64,000 bases of DNA from NCBI GenBank assembly GCA_963556695.1, contig CAUWAG010000020.1, positions 4,154,001 through 4,218,000 on the forward strand, in the 5' to 3' direction. This document shows, in pieces, positions 11,579 through 22,956 of this stretch. Under the pieces are notes generated by a model that did not search any database, was not told the origin of the DNA, and worked only from the letters and a program-made list of their open reading frames with translations. The position numbers and the translations under genes are program-made. Position 1 is the stretch's first letter. Each line of letters opens with the position of its first letter. The stretch comes from Anthostomella pinea. Taxonomy: Eukaryota; Ascomycota; Sordariomycetes; Xylariales; Xylariaceae.

Positions 11579-13047
11579 TCGTGAAGATCGCGCGTGGTGT
11601 CTCACGTCGGGTACCACCTCAGGGCTGTCAGCTGCGCATGGGATTCTGCTTTTTTGCTTCAATTCTCTTTCCTTCAACGGCTTTGAGCCACGCGAATACT
11701 TTCATTAAGCTATTGGCTCGGCCTACTCTCCGTTCGCTGTTCAAGTCGTGATACCCTCTAGTGCTGTTGCTGTCGCCTGTGCCGTTTTCTGATGGTGGGT
11801 TGCACGTGTTGAAGGGGTTCTTCTTGATCATACTGGCGCCGGCGGAGGGTAGGTAGACTGTAGATTGTAGAGGCTGAGGTAGGGATCGTGTGACTTATGA
11901 GGTGCAAGACCCGTAGAGGGTAGAGCCAGAGGTCTTCGCTCTTTCGTTGTTGTTGCTTCTTTTTCTCCCTCCTCGTTCTTCATCGTCCTTTCCTCTAAGA
12001 CATGCGGAGGAAACCTTGCCAAACTGGTCAACTCTGGGATGACAAGCCTACCACGAGATTCCCTTACTGCTCCGAAGTAAGCGCACTGCTTACTGCACAA
12101 TAGATGCAATGAGTAGGTCGTCGCCGCGAGTCGCGATGACGACCCGAATATTCCCCCCTTACGGTAAGCATTGCTCGACACGAGCACCGCACCGCACCGC
12201 CCTCTATACTTGAAATGAGAGCCTCGCACCCCGTTTCGGCGGTCAGAGGTACCGTCACGTCTTGACCTGACCTGGGTAGGGCCCGTAGAGTTATCCGTGA
12301 CCTTACTTGATCGCTAGGTCTTTCTGTGTGGTGATCCGCCGTCGTCTCTGCGTAGTGAGTAACTATATAGCCTACATGGACGGAGTTGAGAATGTCTCTT
12401 ATAGCGTGTATATCCCCACTGTGCTCTGTAATGCCGGGCCAAGACACGATGATTGCTTCTGAATGGTTATATGATGAGACCGTGGTAGTCAGTAGCCAGC
12501 AGCCAACGCGGTCAGGGAAGCGAGCAGGACACCGCTACGGTTGCTTGATGGTCGACAACGTTGGGATACTCTACTTCATGTTACAAACGAACTTATATCC
12601 TCTTTATTGTGGCGTGAAGTGTAATGACTGATAACCTAGACGGGCATCTGAATGCTCATGGCAAAAGTCATTAGAGTGAGCATAAGACCGGCTTGCACAG
12701 CGAGACATTATAGCGACTTAAAGGAAACGCCTGCAAGTAGTAGCATTCACAAGCCAAGCAGTGGTAGTAATCTTTTTCAGCGAGCGACTTGTTACACGAG
12801 ATTCTGAATCTCAAGACTGCAATTGTCTTCGTATTCCCAATATTCGACACGTGAAGTATGCATGGATTACTCTCTAATATGTAACACCGCTCCCGGAATC
12901 CTGCTGCTAGTAGGGACTGCGTCTGCGCTCGAAGCCGTCTCCGCTGATGCGGCCATCGAAACTCATTCTCTCGGTACTGATCCTACCGTCTGTGCTGACC
13001 CTGACAAGGATCGGCCAGAGGTAGTCGTAGGATGGCATTCGGGCTCG

Positions 13048-16000
13048 CTAGTCCTGAGACGACCACCCAACCCAGCTGCGTGGCATGACTCGCCAGATCT
13101 TGACCTCGCCACTCCGTAGGTCCTCGAGCTTGAAGCTTTCCTGCTTAACCTTCTTGCTCTCGCGACCCTGCTCCCAAGCACGGACCTTCTTCTTGGTACC
13201 GTCCCACTCAGCAACTATAGCCACATGGTCTGGCTTGCCGACTTCTGCTGAGTACTTGGCGTGCATAGGCCCGTGTTTTCCTTGAAACTTTGCATTCCGA
13301 ATAGAAATAATGTCACCAGGCCGTATCTCATCGTGCAGCTGCGTCGAAGCATTGGCCAAGTTAGCGTAGACTAGGCCGCCATACGCACGGGTGCCAACGG
13401 GTAGTAAGGCATCCTTCAGAGGCCTGAGCAGCTCGAAGATAAGCGACTGTGGAGTACCATCGCCGACAACCGAATCCTTCTTCGATGCAGCAGCACTGGC
13501 TAGTTGCCGTCCAAATCGCTCATACGCCTCCTCAAGCTGGTCTTGGCGTAGTGCCCGCGGTGGCCCCTCATGCCGCTGCTCAACCTCGGCATCCGAGGGG
13601 TTTTGGGGATCAAAGTGAACATTGATCATAGTCTGCGAGTAGTCCTGGAAAAGGATGAAAACCTCCTTGGTGACCGATGTTCGGCCGCCAGCTGCTGACG
13701 CAGTTGATTCATCGCATTCGAAGTAGATATCTCTTCGACCCTGGAATACGGGAGGGAGACCGTTCCGCGAAAGCCACCACTGTGTATGAGGAGCCAGGTC
13801 AACGTCGTTAGCCATATAACCCGTTTCCATAGATGGACGAGAGGCATCCATTGACCTCCTTCCTCCGAGTGTTCTCTGTACATCTAGGGATTGTCGAGAA
13901 GCCCTAGTGTTCTGGACACCTGCATCTAATGACTGCCGAGGAGCCCTGGTGGGCGGTTGCGCAGGTGGTGGGCCCCGGCGATCTGGCGGAGGTGGAGGGG
14001 GCGACTGGTACGAAAGCCCTGGGTCTGGCGAATACTGAGGCTCCTCTTCCAAAGACGCGCTGTGAGATACTGTAATTGGAGGGCTTCGCATCGCATTGTA
14101 GTTGTACGGGTCGTAGTCCTCATCATCATAACCATATGGCGCCTCTTTGGACGGTGGAGGGGGTGGAGGCGCCGCCCGGGGTGCATCAATTGATTGCCTG
14201 GCACTTGGGGCAGGCTGACTCGGGACTGGAGGCGGGCCGGTTCTCGGAGCCGCAGCGCTTGGAACAGGAGGAGGCAAAAACGCAGGAGTTTCAACGGCAG
14301 GCGAGCGTACCGACGTGCCTTCGTCGAAACTCGGGTCCCGTGCATGAGCCTTGAGCGCATCCTTGTGAGTTACAGAAGAGCCAATATCAGTATCGTAATC
14401 GCCTTCGTAGTCGGTGTTTTCTCCTTCCTCGCCATTATCTAGGGTGCCAGGCTGCATCGGTGGTGGTACTGGCCTATCGGCAGTGGAAGTACGGCTCAAA
14501 GGACCTCCAGGAGGCGGAGGGGGTGGTGGCCGACTCTGTGCCGGAAGAGGTGGAGCAGCGCCAGGAACAGGAGGCGGCGGCCGACTGTTTCTCTTGCTCG
14601 GTTGTGGAGGAGACCTCGGTGAGCCAACGGGGCTATCATCGCCTATGTAGGAGCTTCGCTTGCCACCAGTTGCTCGTGGCGATGAAGGCATTGCAGGGTA
14701 TCCCGAGGGAATGGGTGGCGGCGCACGGCCCGTCGGCGGAGCCTCACCAGTGGGAGTCTCCAGAGATCTGTTTGGGGCTTCAGACAGTTCATCATCAGAT
14801 TCCGACCCAACACTGGGGGACGCAATGCGGGCGGGCGGAGGAGGTGGAGGCCGAGCTGAAAAGGTGCTTGTTAGTATGTGTTGCCAACAATGCCTGGGAA
14901 GGCCACTTACACTCTGCAGGCACCGGAGGGGGCGCAGGTCTTCCGCCAGGAACGGGTGGTGGCCCGCCCGGAACTCGCGACGAAGCTAAATGCATGTTAA
15001 TATCTGGTGCTGTGTACGAGACCCAAGAGCTTGCCTGCCGAGGTGGTGAGACTTACGTTCTGCAGCAGTGCTTGTTCGACTACTTGAAGCTACTGGTGTA
15101 ATCTCCTCTCCCAGGGGTTCATCATCATCAGATTCAGCTTCCTCCTCTGCTTGCTTCTGTTTGCCCATGCCAGGCAGCGCCATCATGGTCGGTACTGGGG
15201 GAGCAGTCATCCTGGGCGAACCTGGCCCCCCTGACGGCTCACTGGGACGACGCTCTTCTGGTGAAGTAGCTTTCGGCTTTTTGGACTGGCCTCCCGCAGA
15301 CATGCTTGGCGGACCGAACATTCCCGCCATGCCCATACCACCGCTCATCTTGGCCATTCTGGCACGAAGCTCCTGCTTCCGCTTGAGCTCGGGATCAACG
15401 TCGTCGTCCTCCTCACCTTCCTCGTCCTCCTCAATGATGTCGGGTTCTTCTGGCTGGGGTATGGTACCAGTAGGGGCGCGTGATGGAGCCTTCGGTTTCT
15501 CGTCACTGTCCTCTCTCTCGGTGAAATCTTCTTGGCCTTCGGTGGTGTCTCCAGCACCGGACATGTCTGCCTCATTGCCGTCATTCTCGGCCAGACCCGT
15601 AGACTTGCGTCGAAGACTCAAGGACTGCCTTGCAGACCGAGGTTCGTCCAAGGATTTCTTGCTGGCAACCTCGGCAGTATCTCTGCGCTCCAAAGGAGAT
15701 TGAGCGTCGACCTCTTCTGCTGTGGTACCTTCTTGAGGACCCCCACTTTCGGTTCGCTTCTTCGGAGGACGCTTGGGTTTGTCCTTCTTCGACGCAGTAT
15801 CCGCGTGTCGTTGCGCTGCTTCGGCCTGCTGCTTTTGGAGCAGAGCTATACGCTCTTTCAAAGTGGTCGGCTTAGGCTGGTCCTCGCCTTGACTTTCTGC
15901 AGGCACAGTAGGAACAAGCCCAGCTTTTTCTGCGCTTTCCATAGTTTCTACTTCTCTCTCCTTAATCTCCGGATCCTCATCCCGCCTGTAGACTTTCGTA

Positions 16001-16731
16001 GCCGGTGCCTCCCGCGGCGGGGGTACGTAGGCATTTCGGCTTGGCGGCGGAGCAACGAACGGCTTCTTGATAAAGCCTGTTGAACCTGAACTGAGCCCAC
16101 TAGGCTTGAAAGGAGCAACTGGTGGAGCCGCTGGCTTGTTGAATGCCGCTATGCGATCTTTGAAAGAGTTGCCGCTGGGCTTTTCCGACACAGGGGGAGG
16201 CGCCCGAGCTTGGGCCAGAAGCTTAGGCGGCGGTTGAGAAGCGCTCGACGAGCTGACTGGACCTGCAATCTTAGGCTCGATAGGCACAGGTGCCGGCACG
16301 GGGGCAGTCTCAGGAGGGTTGGCCACAGGTATGACAGGAGGCGAGCGGGGTTCATCAGCAGCAGGGAGCGACGGTGAAGCAACATGAGCCTCCTGGACAT
16401 CCTCGTGTTTTGGTTCAGCAGGCTCATCTACTGGCGACGGTTCCGAGGGGGCAACGGGTTGGGGTGGGCGAGCCGTGGCAGCTGGCTCTGCCTCCTTCTT
16501 GCGAGCCCTCGTCGGACGCGGTGGGGCGGTGGGCTCGAACTTCTCCACGAAATTTCGGGGAAATATGCCCTCCTGCTTTACACCCGAGTCATCGACATAT
16601 TCGCCTCCATACCAGTCGGGATCGTCCTCTTCTGTGACTGTGATTATCTGGCCAATGCCGAACGGCAGGTCGTCCTCATGGTTCGAGGTGTACTCGTAGA
16701 CAGACTTGACTTTGAACGGCACAGCAGCCAT
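13048..16731 (-). CDS. BBC1: Bbc1/Mti1-type SH3 protein of cortical actin patches
   Basis: Three exons, 16731-15057, 14985-14911 (75 nt) and 14855-13048, give 1185 aa. The introns are 71 and 55 nt, each with a GTAAGT donor. An SH3 domain occupies residues ~3-67 (VKSVYEYTSNHEDDLPF, then PDWYGGEY and GIFPRNFVEKF). A long disordered middle follows, with acidic runs and many Pro-rich PPPPVP tracts (about 560-820). A folded C-terminal region starts near residue 880 (WWLSRNGLPPVFQGRRDIYFECDE) and ends WRVMPRSWVGWSSQD. This layout matches fungal Bbc1, which binds type I myosin tails and Las17/WASP and restrains Arp2/3-driven actin assembly during endocytosis; yeast Bbc1 is of similar length. The start ATG immediately precedes the SH3 domain. 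The next gene upstream (RTR1) is divergent. Confidence 0.9.
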
Positions 16732-17613
16732 GGTGCCTTGCGTTCAGCGTCGTAAGCTAGCCAGGCTCGGCTCCGAAAGGTCCAGATATTATCGCGAGAG
16801 GGTCGGTGATATTGGAAGAAGTCAGATGCGACGGCAGTGTTCTTCTGGAAGTCGAAATGGGGGTATAGGATGGTCGGTTGTCGAAGTTGGTGCAGTAGAT
16901 AAGTTGAAACAATGGCGAGTGATTAGGCTATCGCGAGTCTCAAACTAGACGCTTGAGGCTGAGCAATGGCCGGCAGCCTGTCAGAGCTTGCAGCTAGAGC
17001 AGGTCGACGTCAGCGCATGAACTCCCAAGTGCGATCCTGTGGCTTTCTGGTCGGAGAGGCTGTGGCCTACCAAAGACTCAAGTTGGGGTCGTGTGATGAA
17101 GGAAGCCGCCTCGGGACAGTGCTTTTAGATAAAGAGAACCAAGAGAACTGATGCCGTGCACGTGAAGACGACGAGTCTGTTATGCTTGTATTAATGGTTG
17201 GGATTGCTCAGACAGCATCAGGCCAGTCGGTCGCCTGAAGGATGCGGACAACGGGCTCGGTGGGATGTCCTTGTAAACATTGGACGCCTGATGAATTGAG
17301 TCTGCGAGGAGGGAAGATGCAGGGTTCCTCGGATGGTCCTCATTGCTCAGACTGACACCGCCCGCAGCAGGCCGGGGCCGGGCCAATGACGAAATGACCA
17401 TGGCAACAGATTGTGGCGTTCTGCGAACCGCGTGTGGCGTAGCTGTTTCTTATGTCAAACATGTCAAGTACCTGTAAACACCCGCAGCACTTCATCTTCC
17501 TTTGAACTTTACCATATGCAGCATACCTTATTCTCCCAATACCTTCACACACAAAGCTGCCAAGGTCACACAAACCCCTTTGTTCCCACAACACATCCGC
17601 TGGCTTCGAAACA
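16732..17613. promoter_or_regulatory. Divergent promoter region, BBC1 / RTR1
   Basis: An 0.88-kb stretch between two head-to-head start codons, so it must hold both 5' UTRs and promoters. I can single out no specific element; the short open frames here are not gene-like. Confidence 0.6.
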
Positions 17614-18621
17614 ATGTCGTCAGTGGCAGAGAAGCCGAAAGGCATACTGAAGAAGACGACAACCCCAGCTCCCGCAGCCGAAACTCGAGGCAAGCCGAAG
17701 CCAGATGCCCGCGAGACAGCCATACGACATGCGCGCATCATCCACTCGCGGCGAGACATCCAGGACCAGATATCAGACTCGATAATCGAGCTGTCACATT
17801 TCCCTCGGACGCGCAATGAATCGTACACCTCCTCCAGCCCCGCGCCAGCCGACGCAGAAGCCTTCAAGAACCTCGTTCGCCTGTACCAGCCCAGCGACTA
17901 CGATGACATGATAGAAGAGCGCAACTGCAACGGCATGTGCGGCTACGCGCTGTGTCCGAGACCTCGCGTGAAGATGTCGCAAGGGGGCAATTTTAAGCTG
18001 CTCAACTACGGGACGAAGGACTTCAGTATTGTGCCCAAGAGGGAGGTCGAGAGATGGTGCTCGCAAAAGTGCGCAAGGCGAGCCATGTACGTCAAGGTTC
18101 AGCTGAATGAGACTGCAGCCTGGGAGCGAGCCGGTATCGCCTCGATTCAGATTGATATACTCGAGGAGCCTAAACAGTCAGACGACCCGGCGAGCCAACT
18201 GGCCAAGGGGGTAGAGAAGTTTAAGCTCGAGGAGCAAAAACCGACAGATGACCCGGCAGAAAAGTTGAATCTCGACAAGGAGAAAAAGGCTGCTCAAGAC
18301 GCTAGAGATCTCGAGCTGGCGACAAGCCAACTGGCCAAGGAAGTTGAAAAGTTGAAGCTCGAGAAGGACCAAAAAGCTGCTCAAAATGCTAGAGATCTCG
18401 CACTGGAGAGGGGCAATCCGCAAACGACGAGGCGTTCAGTCAAGGTTGCCATCAGGGAAAAGTCCGTGAAAATGGCGGCAGAGGCACCATCAATCGACAC
18501 AGGTGATGAGGGACATCTCATCCTGGATGGCTACAAGACAAAATTCGACCCAAAGACACAAACCATCAGCAAGGGGACCAATCTGACAGAGACTGCAGAG
18601 AAGGATACGTCCGAGGAATAA
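17614..18621 (+). CDS. RTR1: RTR1/RPAP2-family RNA polymerase II CTD phosphatase
   Basis: A single exon of 335 aa. The N-terminal half carries the RTR1-type zinc finger: cysteines at 105, 109 and 114 (NCNGMCGYALC) and at 149 and 153 (WCSQKC). Between them, NFKLLNYGTKDFSIV and, after them, ARRAMYVKVQLNETAAWER are hallmark family segments. Rtr1/RPAP2 proteins act on Ser5-phosphate of the Pol II C-terminal domain and shuttle with Pol II between cytoplasm and nucleus. The second cysteine pair is C-x3-C, as in animal RPAP2. Residues ~185-270 form a Lys/Glu/Gln-rich predicted coiled coil built of imperfect repeats (SQLAK-VEK-KLE, KKAAQDARDLEL, QKAAQNARDLAL), which looks lineage-specific. The start lies in a reasonable context and fits the family N-terminus. 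Confidence 0.88.
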   Translation: MSSVAEKPKGILKKTTTPAPAAETRGKPKPDARETAIRHARIIHSRRDIQDQISDSIIELSHFPRTRNESYTSSSPAPADAEAFKNLVRLYQPSDYDDMIEERNCNGMCGYALCPRPRVKMSQGGNFKLLNYGTKDFSIVPKREVERWCSQKCARRAMYVKVQLNETAAWERAGIASIQIDILEEPKQSDDPASQLAKGVEKFKLEEQKPTDDPAEKLNLDKEKKAAQDARDLELATSQLAKEVEKLKLEKDQKAAQNARDLALERGNPQTTRRSVKVAIREKSVKMAAEAPSIDTGDEGHLILDGYKTKFDPKTQTISKGTNLTETAEKDTSEE

Positions 18622-19073
18622 GATTATAAGGTGGTTTGTCGATCACATATTGCATTTCTAGGCGTTCAAGGTTGTCATGGAAGAAAGATACCCAAAATTG
18701 CCATAGTGCCCGTGGTGGCATAGGATATTGGTCCATCAATTCAGGCATAGTTGAAAATGTTCACCCCGGAATTGATTCGCTTGTCGTTGATAATGATGAT
18801 TTGCCGAATTCAAGCAACAGCATATGAGGCGGTTTGTAGGTCCAAAAACGGGGTAAGTCACAGATCATCAAAAGCAGGAGATATTGGCTATCAACCGTCA
18901 TCTCCAGCGCATGGCCAGAGACTCGGGGACACCTTTGTGGGGGAAGATCTCGTTCTTTTCGTAGACCTAGAATGCACGTACTATCGTCCGGAAGACGCCG
19001 TGAAGCCATAAGACCGATATGCCAGTTGCCCAAATCAACCATAAACTCTCATTCCCAACCCGCCATTGTACAC
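18622..19073. other. Convergent 3' region between RTR1 and RPS17
   Basis: Between the RTR1 and RPS17 stop codons. It presumably holds the two 3' UTRs; no other feature seen. Confidence 0.6.
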
Positions 19074-19681
19074 TTAGCGCGCGGGGCGGTCGTTGAATCT
19101 GCGGGGTCGCTCGATGGACTGCTGCTGGACGACGGGGACGACGTTGACGGGGACGCTGTCGAACTGGAGGGGGCACTGTCAGCTTATGTCGCCAAGGAAT
19201 ATGATAATGTGAGGGCTGGGGACGTACGCCGAGGTGCTTCAGCAGGTCCTTGGTCTCGCCGTCGACATCGAGCTGGCCGGTCTCGCTGTTCTGGGTGAAG
19301 TCGAGGGCAGAAACCTCGGGGACGTATTGATCCTTTCGCTCTCTCTCCTCTTCTTGCAGCTTGAAGGAGATACCACGGACGGGACCACGCTGAATGCGCT
19401 TCATCAGATGCGTTGTGTAGCCGGCACTAGAACTTCGTCAGTCTTGCGCTGTGACCGGTCGGGCGTCGAACGAACATCTTGTTTCTTAGGCGCTTGGAGG
19501 CAATGATGGCGATCTCATCACACACTCTCTTGTTGGTCTCGAAGTCCAAGGTGAGCTTGGGGTAGAAGCGCTCGCTGTACAACTATTAGCGGTGCTCTTC
19601 CTCCCGAGTCTTGTGGTTGTCCTGGACTGACATGATGACCTTGGCGGACTTCTTCACGGTCTTGGTGCGGACGCGACCCAT
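19074..19681 (-). CDS. RPS17: 40S ribosomal protein S17 (eS17)
   Basis: Four exons, 19681-19632, 19574-19476, 19426-19228 and 19163-19074, encode 145 aa. The introns are 57, 49 and 64 nt. The spliced product begins [16 protein letters not shown], continues [20 protein letters not shown] and [20 protein letters not shown], and ends [11 protein letters not shown]. This is the near-invariant eS17 sequence, a small-subunit protein located in the head/beak region of the 40S particle. Three introns in a short gene, with the first just 50 nt after the ATG, is typical for fungal ribosomal protein genes. The first intron has the branch-like sequence GCTAATAG. Conserved residues fall exactly at every junction, so the exon model is secure. 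Confidence 0.96.
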
Positions 19682-20261
19682 TTTGGCGGTATTTGCTGAG
19701 GAATGGGAATTGCGAGGCTGCTGGCGTTAGTTGTCGGTGGTGTCGTGATGCGGAGGATAGAAGTTCGCGAAGAGAATTGATTGAAGTGGGCAAAAATGGC
19801 TGTGGGGGAAATTCGGCAAGAGTGGGTCATAGGGCAGCAGCAATAGAGATTGTGGTTGGCGGAGCTGGATCTACAGCTATCAGCTGGCAGCCGGTCCTTG
19901 GCAGCTGCGAATTTAGGTGCTGAGAAACAGCGCCAAGGAGTTCATAATCTCAACTCCTGCGTTGCACAGCATTGATCGCCTCGAAAAGATAAATGTCACT
20001 TTCGAAGCATAGATCTCATAGGGGGCAAGTATCAAGATAGCGGCTCGTTCAGAGCGCGGTAATCACAAATTGGGGCTGCTGGCTACCTAACCTTAGTCTA
20101 GGATTTCACGATGGTAGCCGCGGAACTCAATCCAGGTATACAAAGGCATTGGTGTCTCGCCCAATCTGCATACATGACTTATATTACATGTCGTCTATCT
20201 ATAGGATGTCGGACCCCCAGATAGACAGTGTACACTCTGTTTATACAGTATCTGCTCCAGG
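19682..20261. other. Intergenic region upstream of RPS17, downstream of MRP51
   Basis: 580 nt holding the RPS17 promoter and the MRP51 3' UTR. I see no ribosomal-protein-specific motif that I would defend. Confidence 0.5.
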
Positions 20262-21671
20262 TCACAACGTCCAACCATAGCTCTCCGAACTGCCTTGGAG
20301 CAAGGGGCTTCTCCTCTGGCGCATATGGCCCCTCGGGTTGAGGGGCACTTCGGGAGGCTCGTTCGACTTCAGTGCCTTTTCGTACACTTCACCCCCTTCC
20401 TCTCCCAGCATCTCCTTGTGGATTGTTTCGCTCTCCTTGCTAGCGTCCGTCACGTTGATGCGAACTCTGCCGTTGGAGTCGATTGTAGTCGCCGTGGGCC
20501 GGCCGTAGACCTTTCCACCGCCGTACTTCTCGAGCTCCAGAGAGTGCAGGGCTCTGCCCATATCAGTTTGGTTGCGGCCTTTTATGGTCTTTATGTTGAA
20601 AGTTAGGTCTCCATACGGTGTCTCCGCAACAAAGCCCGCAATGCCAAGTACCACATCGAAATTGCCCGTCCCCGAAGACCTCGGCATGAGCACTCTCGTC
20701 TTCACTGGAGGATGGTGTTTCTGGGGGCCGTAAACCGGGTGATTGTCCCCGAAGTTCCGTGTGCGCAAGTACGATAGCCCTGCCGAGGGGTGCGTGATCG
20801 GCGGTCCTGTGGCACCGTACGGACTGGCTCGAGTCAGGTGTGTCGCTTTGTTGGGCTCTAAGGAACCAAGATGTCTCAACTTGAGGTCGCCAGCGATAGG
20901 TGCAAGATCAAGGAAACGGCCGACCAGTCTAAACAGTTCCATACGATCTGTGCGCAGCCTCCTTAGGTAACCAACCAGTTGGGTTTCCGTGACGTCGCCG
21001 GCATTGACTGCGGCCGGAGCAGTCTCGCCCGCCTCCCGGGCCACTCGTCCCTGATCTTCTGTCATCTCTTTGGCGAGGAGTCCTTTCAGGTACGCCCTGA
21101 ATTCTGGTCGTCTGGTTCGCACGGTCTTTTCGAGATATTCGTTGAACTGGCCATCCGTCAATCCCGCAAGCCACGGTCCCTTGAACTTCCATCTCTTGTT
21201 CTCCAGATCCACCGCCATCTGCGAGTCAATCGCTGTGACATCGCCCTCCTCCTCGAAAACTGATACTGGAGTCTGTGCTTGTTTGTACTTGTCGTCGGCG
21301 TGTTCCGGTGGCACTGAAATGGGCATGTTCAACTCTTGGAACTTCTGGAGCGTGATAGTGTGATCCGACGAGGACTGGAAGTCCGTAACGTGTTCGGTGG
21401 AATCGACCTGTCTGACGCGTACGAGCGGATAGGTTGTCTTCAGGGTTGTCTTCAGGGGAAATGGCCTCTTGAAGCCCCAGTCACCGACGATTCGGGACGA
21501 GGACGGCGTGGTCACGGAAAGGTGCGTCGGGTAATTGATCGTAGCAGTTGGCGAGTAGTGCTTCGTTGCGGAGGAATAGTCGCCGGGAGGAGGAGGTATC
21601 GGAGCTGGCATTGAGAACATGCGAGACGATCTCAGGAGCGCCGCCCCGGGAGACACACTCCGTTGTGCCAT
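20262..21671 (-). CDS. MRP51: Mitochondrial 37S ribosomal protein MRP51 (bS1m)
   Basis: A single exon of 469 aa. The N-terminus (MAQRSVSPGAALLRSSRMFSM) is basic, Ser/Ala-rich and lacks acidic residues, fitting a mitochondrial presequence. It is followed by GDYSSATKHYSPTATINYP and GDWGFKRPFPLKTT, a signature of the fungal Mrp51 family. Further along are the family-like segments HLTRASPYGATGPPITHPSAGLSYLRT and FVAETPYGDLTFNIKTIKG. Mrp51 is a small-subunit mitoribosomal protein that in yeast helps translate mitochondrially encoded mRNAs. The start is the first Met and gives a sensible presequence. It is divergent from the NECAP gene, 332 nt away. Confidence 0.88.
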   Translation of the reverse strand: MAQRSVSPGAALLRSSRMFSMPAPIPPPPGDYSSATKHYSPTATINYPTHLSVTTPSSSRIVGDWGFKRPFPLKTTLKTTYPLVRVRQVDSTEHVTDFQSSSDHTITLQKFQELNMPISVPPEHADDKYKQAQTPVSVFEEEGDVTAIDSQMAVDLENKRWKFKGPWLAGLTDGQFNEYLEKTVRTRRPEFRAYLKGLLAKEMTEDQGRVAREAGETAPAAVNAGDVTETQLVGYLRRLRTDRMELFRLVGRFLDLAPIAGDLKLRHLGSLEPNKATHLTRASPYGATGPPITHPSAGLSYLRTRNFGDNHPVYGPQKHHPPVKTRVLMPRSSGTGNFDVVLGIAGFVAETPYGDLTFNIKTIKGRNQTDMGRALHSLELEKYGGGKVYGRPTATTIDSNGRVRINVTDASKESETIHKEMLGEEGGEVYEKALKSNEPPEVPLNPRGHMRQRRSPLLQGSSESYGWTL

Positions 21672-22003
21672 CGTAGAAACCCAATGACCGTGGTCGAGCT
21701 CGATTGCTGAAGTTGACTGGAGCTTCTGAAGCTTGGCTGGTCAGGTCAACTATTTTGCGATGGAGTCCAGACTGCGACCCGTCACCCGATCGGCTGTCTG
21801 GTGTGACCCACTGTGGCTGAAGTGCATACCTACCTGAGACGCCACACCACCAACAGCCCCTTACACTTGACTACATGTATTAGCACCCAATTAGGGGTCA
21901 GCGACCTCCAACCGCTCACAACATCCAGTAGCAGTGAGCCAGAGCTTCCGATCTCAAATTCCAATCACTACCTACATACAGGCCTACTCTTGGGAAGAAG
22001 GCA
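21672..22003. promoter_or_regulatory. Divergent promoter, MRP51 / NECAP
   Basis: 332 nt between two head-to-head start codons, presumably a shared bidirectional promoter. No element singled out. Confidence 0.6.
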
Positions 22004-22783
22004 ATGGAGTCAACAGACCCAGCAACCGGCCAGGCGCTGCCAGCGGACGCCATCCAAAGAGTTCTCTTCATCGCAGCATCCGTCCATGTCTACAACATCC
22101 CGCCCATGGTCCCGGGCAAGGGTCACGTAGCCGCCGGATGGACCGCCGACGGCAACAAGCGCCAGATCTTCACCTCGCGCCTGCGCGTGATCGAGACCGC
22201 TCTCACGCTGCCGTCGGGCGAGGAGAAGGTGAAGACAGACATCGTCCTCGAGGACGCCAGCAACGGCCAGCTCTTCGCCGCGGCCCCCTACACTGCACAG
22301 GCTGTGGTCGATCCAGTGTCAGATAGCTCGCGGTTTTTTGCGCTGCGCGTCCAGGATGAGGCCGGCAGGAAGGCCACGCTGGGCGTCGGCTTCGAGGAGC
22401 GCAGTGACGCATTCGATTTTGGGGTATCACTGCAGGAGGCGCAGAAGACGCTCGGATGGGCGCAGAGCGGGCCGCCGGGAAAGAAGCCGGCTGCGGAGAA
22501 AAAAGACAGTGCCGAGAAGCGCGACCTCAGCTTGAAGGAGGGCGAGACCATTACAGTGAACCTACCGGGCAGATTTGGGAGGCGAAAGCCGGAGGCTTCG
22601 GAACCTTCGAGTGCGAACCTGTCATCTTTTTCACTACCCCCGCCGCCTGGCGCATCGTCGGCTGCACGAGGATCTGGTGCACTTCCGCCGCCGCCGGGTC
22701 CTCAGCACTCCAGAAAGTCTTCGAAGCAAGAATCTGCAGCGGACCTGGGCTTCGACGATGGGAAGTTCGGCGAGTTTGCTTGA
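22004..22783 (+). CDS. NECAP-family adaptin-ear-binding endocytic protein
   Basis: A single exon of 259 aa. Residues ~15-165 form the NECAP PH-like (PHear) domain: QRVLFIAASVHVYNIPP, GHVAAGWTADG, RQIFTSRLRVIE, then DSSRFFALRVQDEAGRKATLGVGFEER and FDFGVSLQEAQKTLG. The tail has KKPAAEKKDSAEKRDLSLKEGETITVN, Pro-rich runs and an acidic/aromatic end (DLGFDDGKFGEFA) resembling adaptor-binding short peptides. NECAPs associate with AP-2 and clathrin coats and regulate their assembly. The 3' end is 174 nt from the end of the convergent 22957-24054 gene. The ATG lies just before the folded domain, as in family members. Confidence 0.9.
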   Translation: MESTDPATGQALPADAIQRVLFIAASVHVYNIPPMVPGKGHVAAGWTADGNKRQIFTSRLRVIETALTLPSGEEKVKTDIVLEDASNGQLFAAAPYTAQAVVDPVSDSSRFFALRVQDEAGRKATLGVGFEERSDAFDFGVSLQEAQKTLGWAQSGPPGKKPAAEKKDSAEKRDLSLKEGETITVNLPGRFGRRKPEASEPSSANLSSFSLPPPPGASSAARGSGALPPPPGPQHSRKSSKQESAADLGFDDGKFGEFA

Positions 22784-22956
22784 CATCACTCACACAATGG
22801 ACAGACAGCATATGGACGAGGATCAAATGTGTGGCAATGAGTCTATCCTCCATTTGGTTGGCATTATTCGACACCTCACTCTCTAAGATGCCGTATCCAT
22901 AAAATCAATGTCGAGCTACATGTCCACCCAATCCTCTCAACTCCGTCTTCCACATC

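Larger units (their letters stand above)
5870..13047. other. Long gene-poor region (7.2 kb)
   Basis: Between two confident genes I find only short open frames with no recognisable protein, small tandem repeats (6347-6376, 7028-7095, 9877-9894, 11039-11061, 11548-11578) and one doubtful two-exon small gene (10425-10803). Base composition resembles the flanks, so it does not look like an AT-rich RIP-mutated transposon block. No tRNA, 5S rRNA or snRNA was seen. It may hold non-coding transcripts, remnants or short genes I cannot recognise. Confidence 0.5.

Noticed and set aside
15068..15703. Plus-strand frame of 211 codons opposite BBC1
   Set aside because: It is antisense to the Ser/Pro/acidic-rich middle of BBC1. 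Its Ser-rich composition merely mirrors acidic and proline codons.
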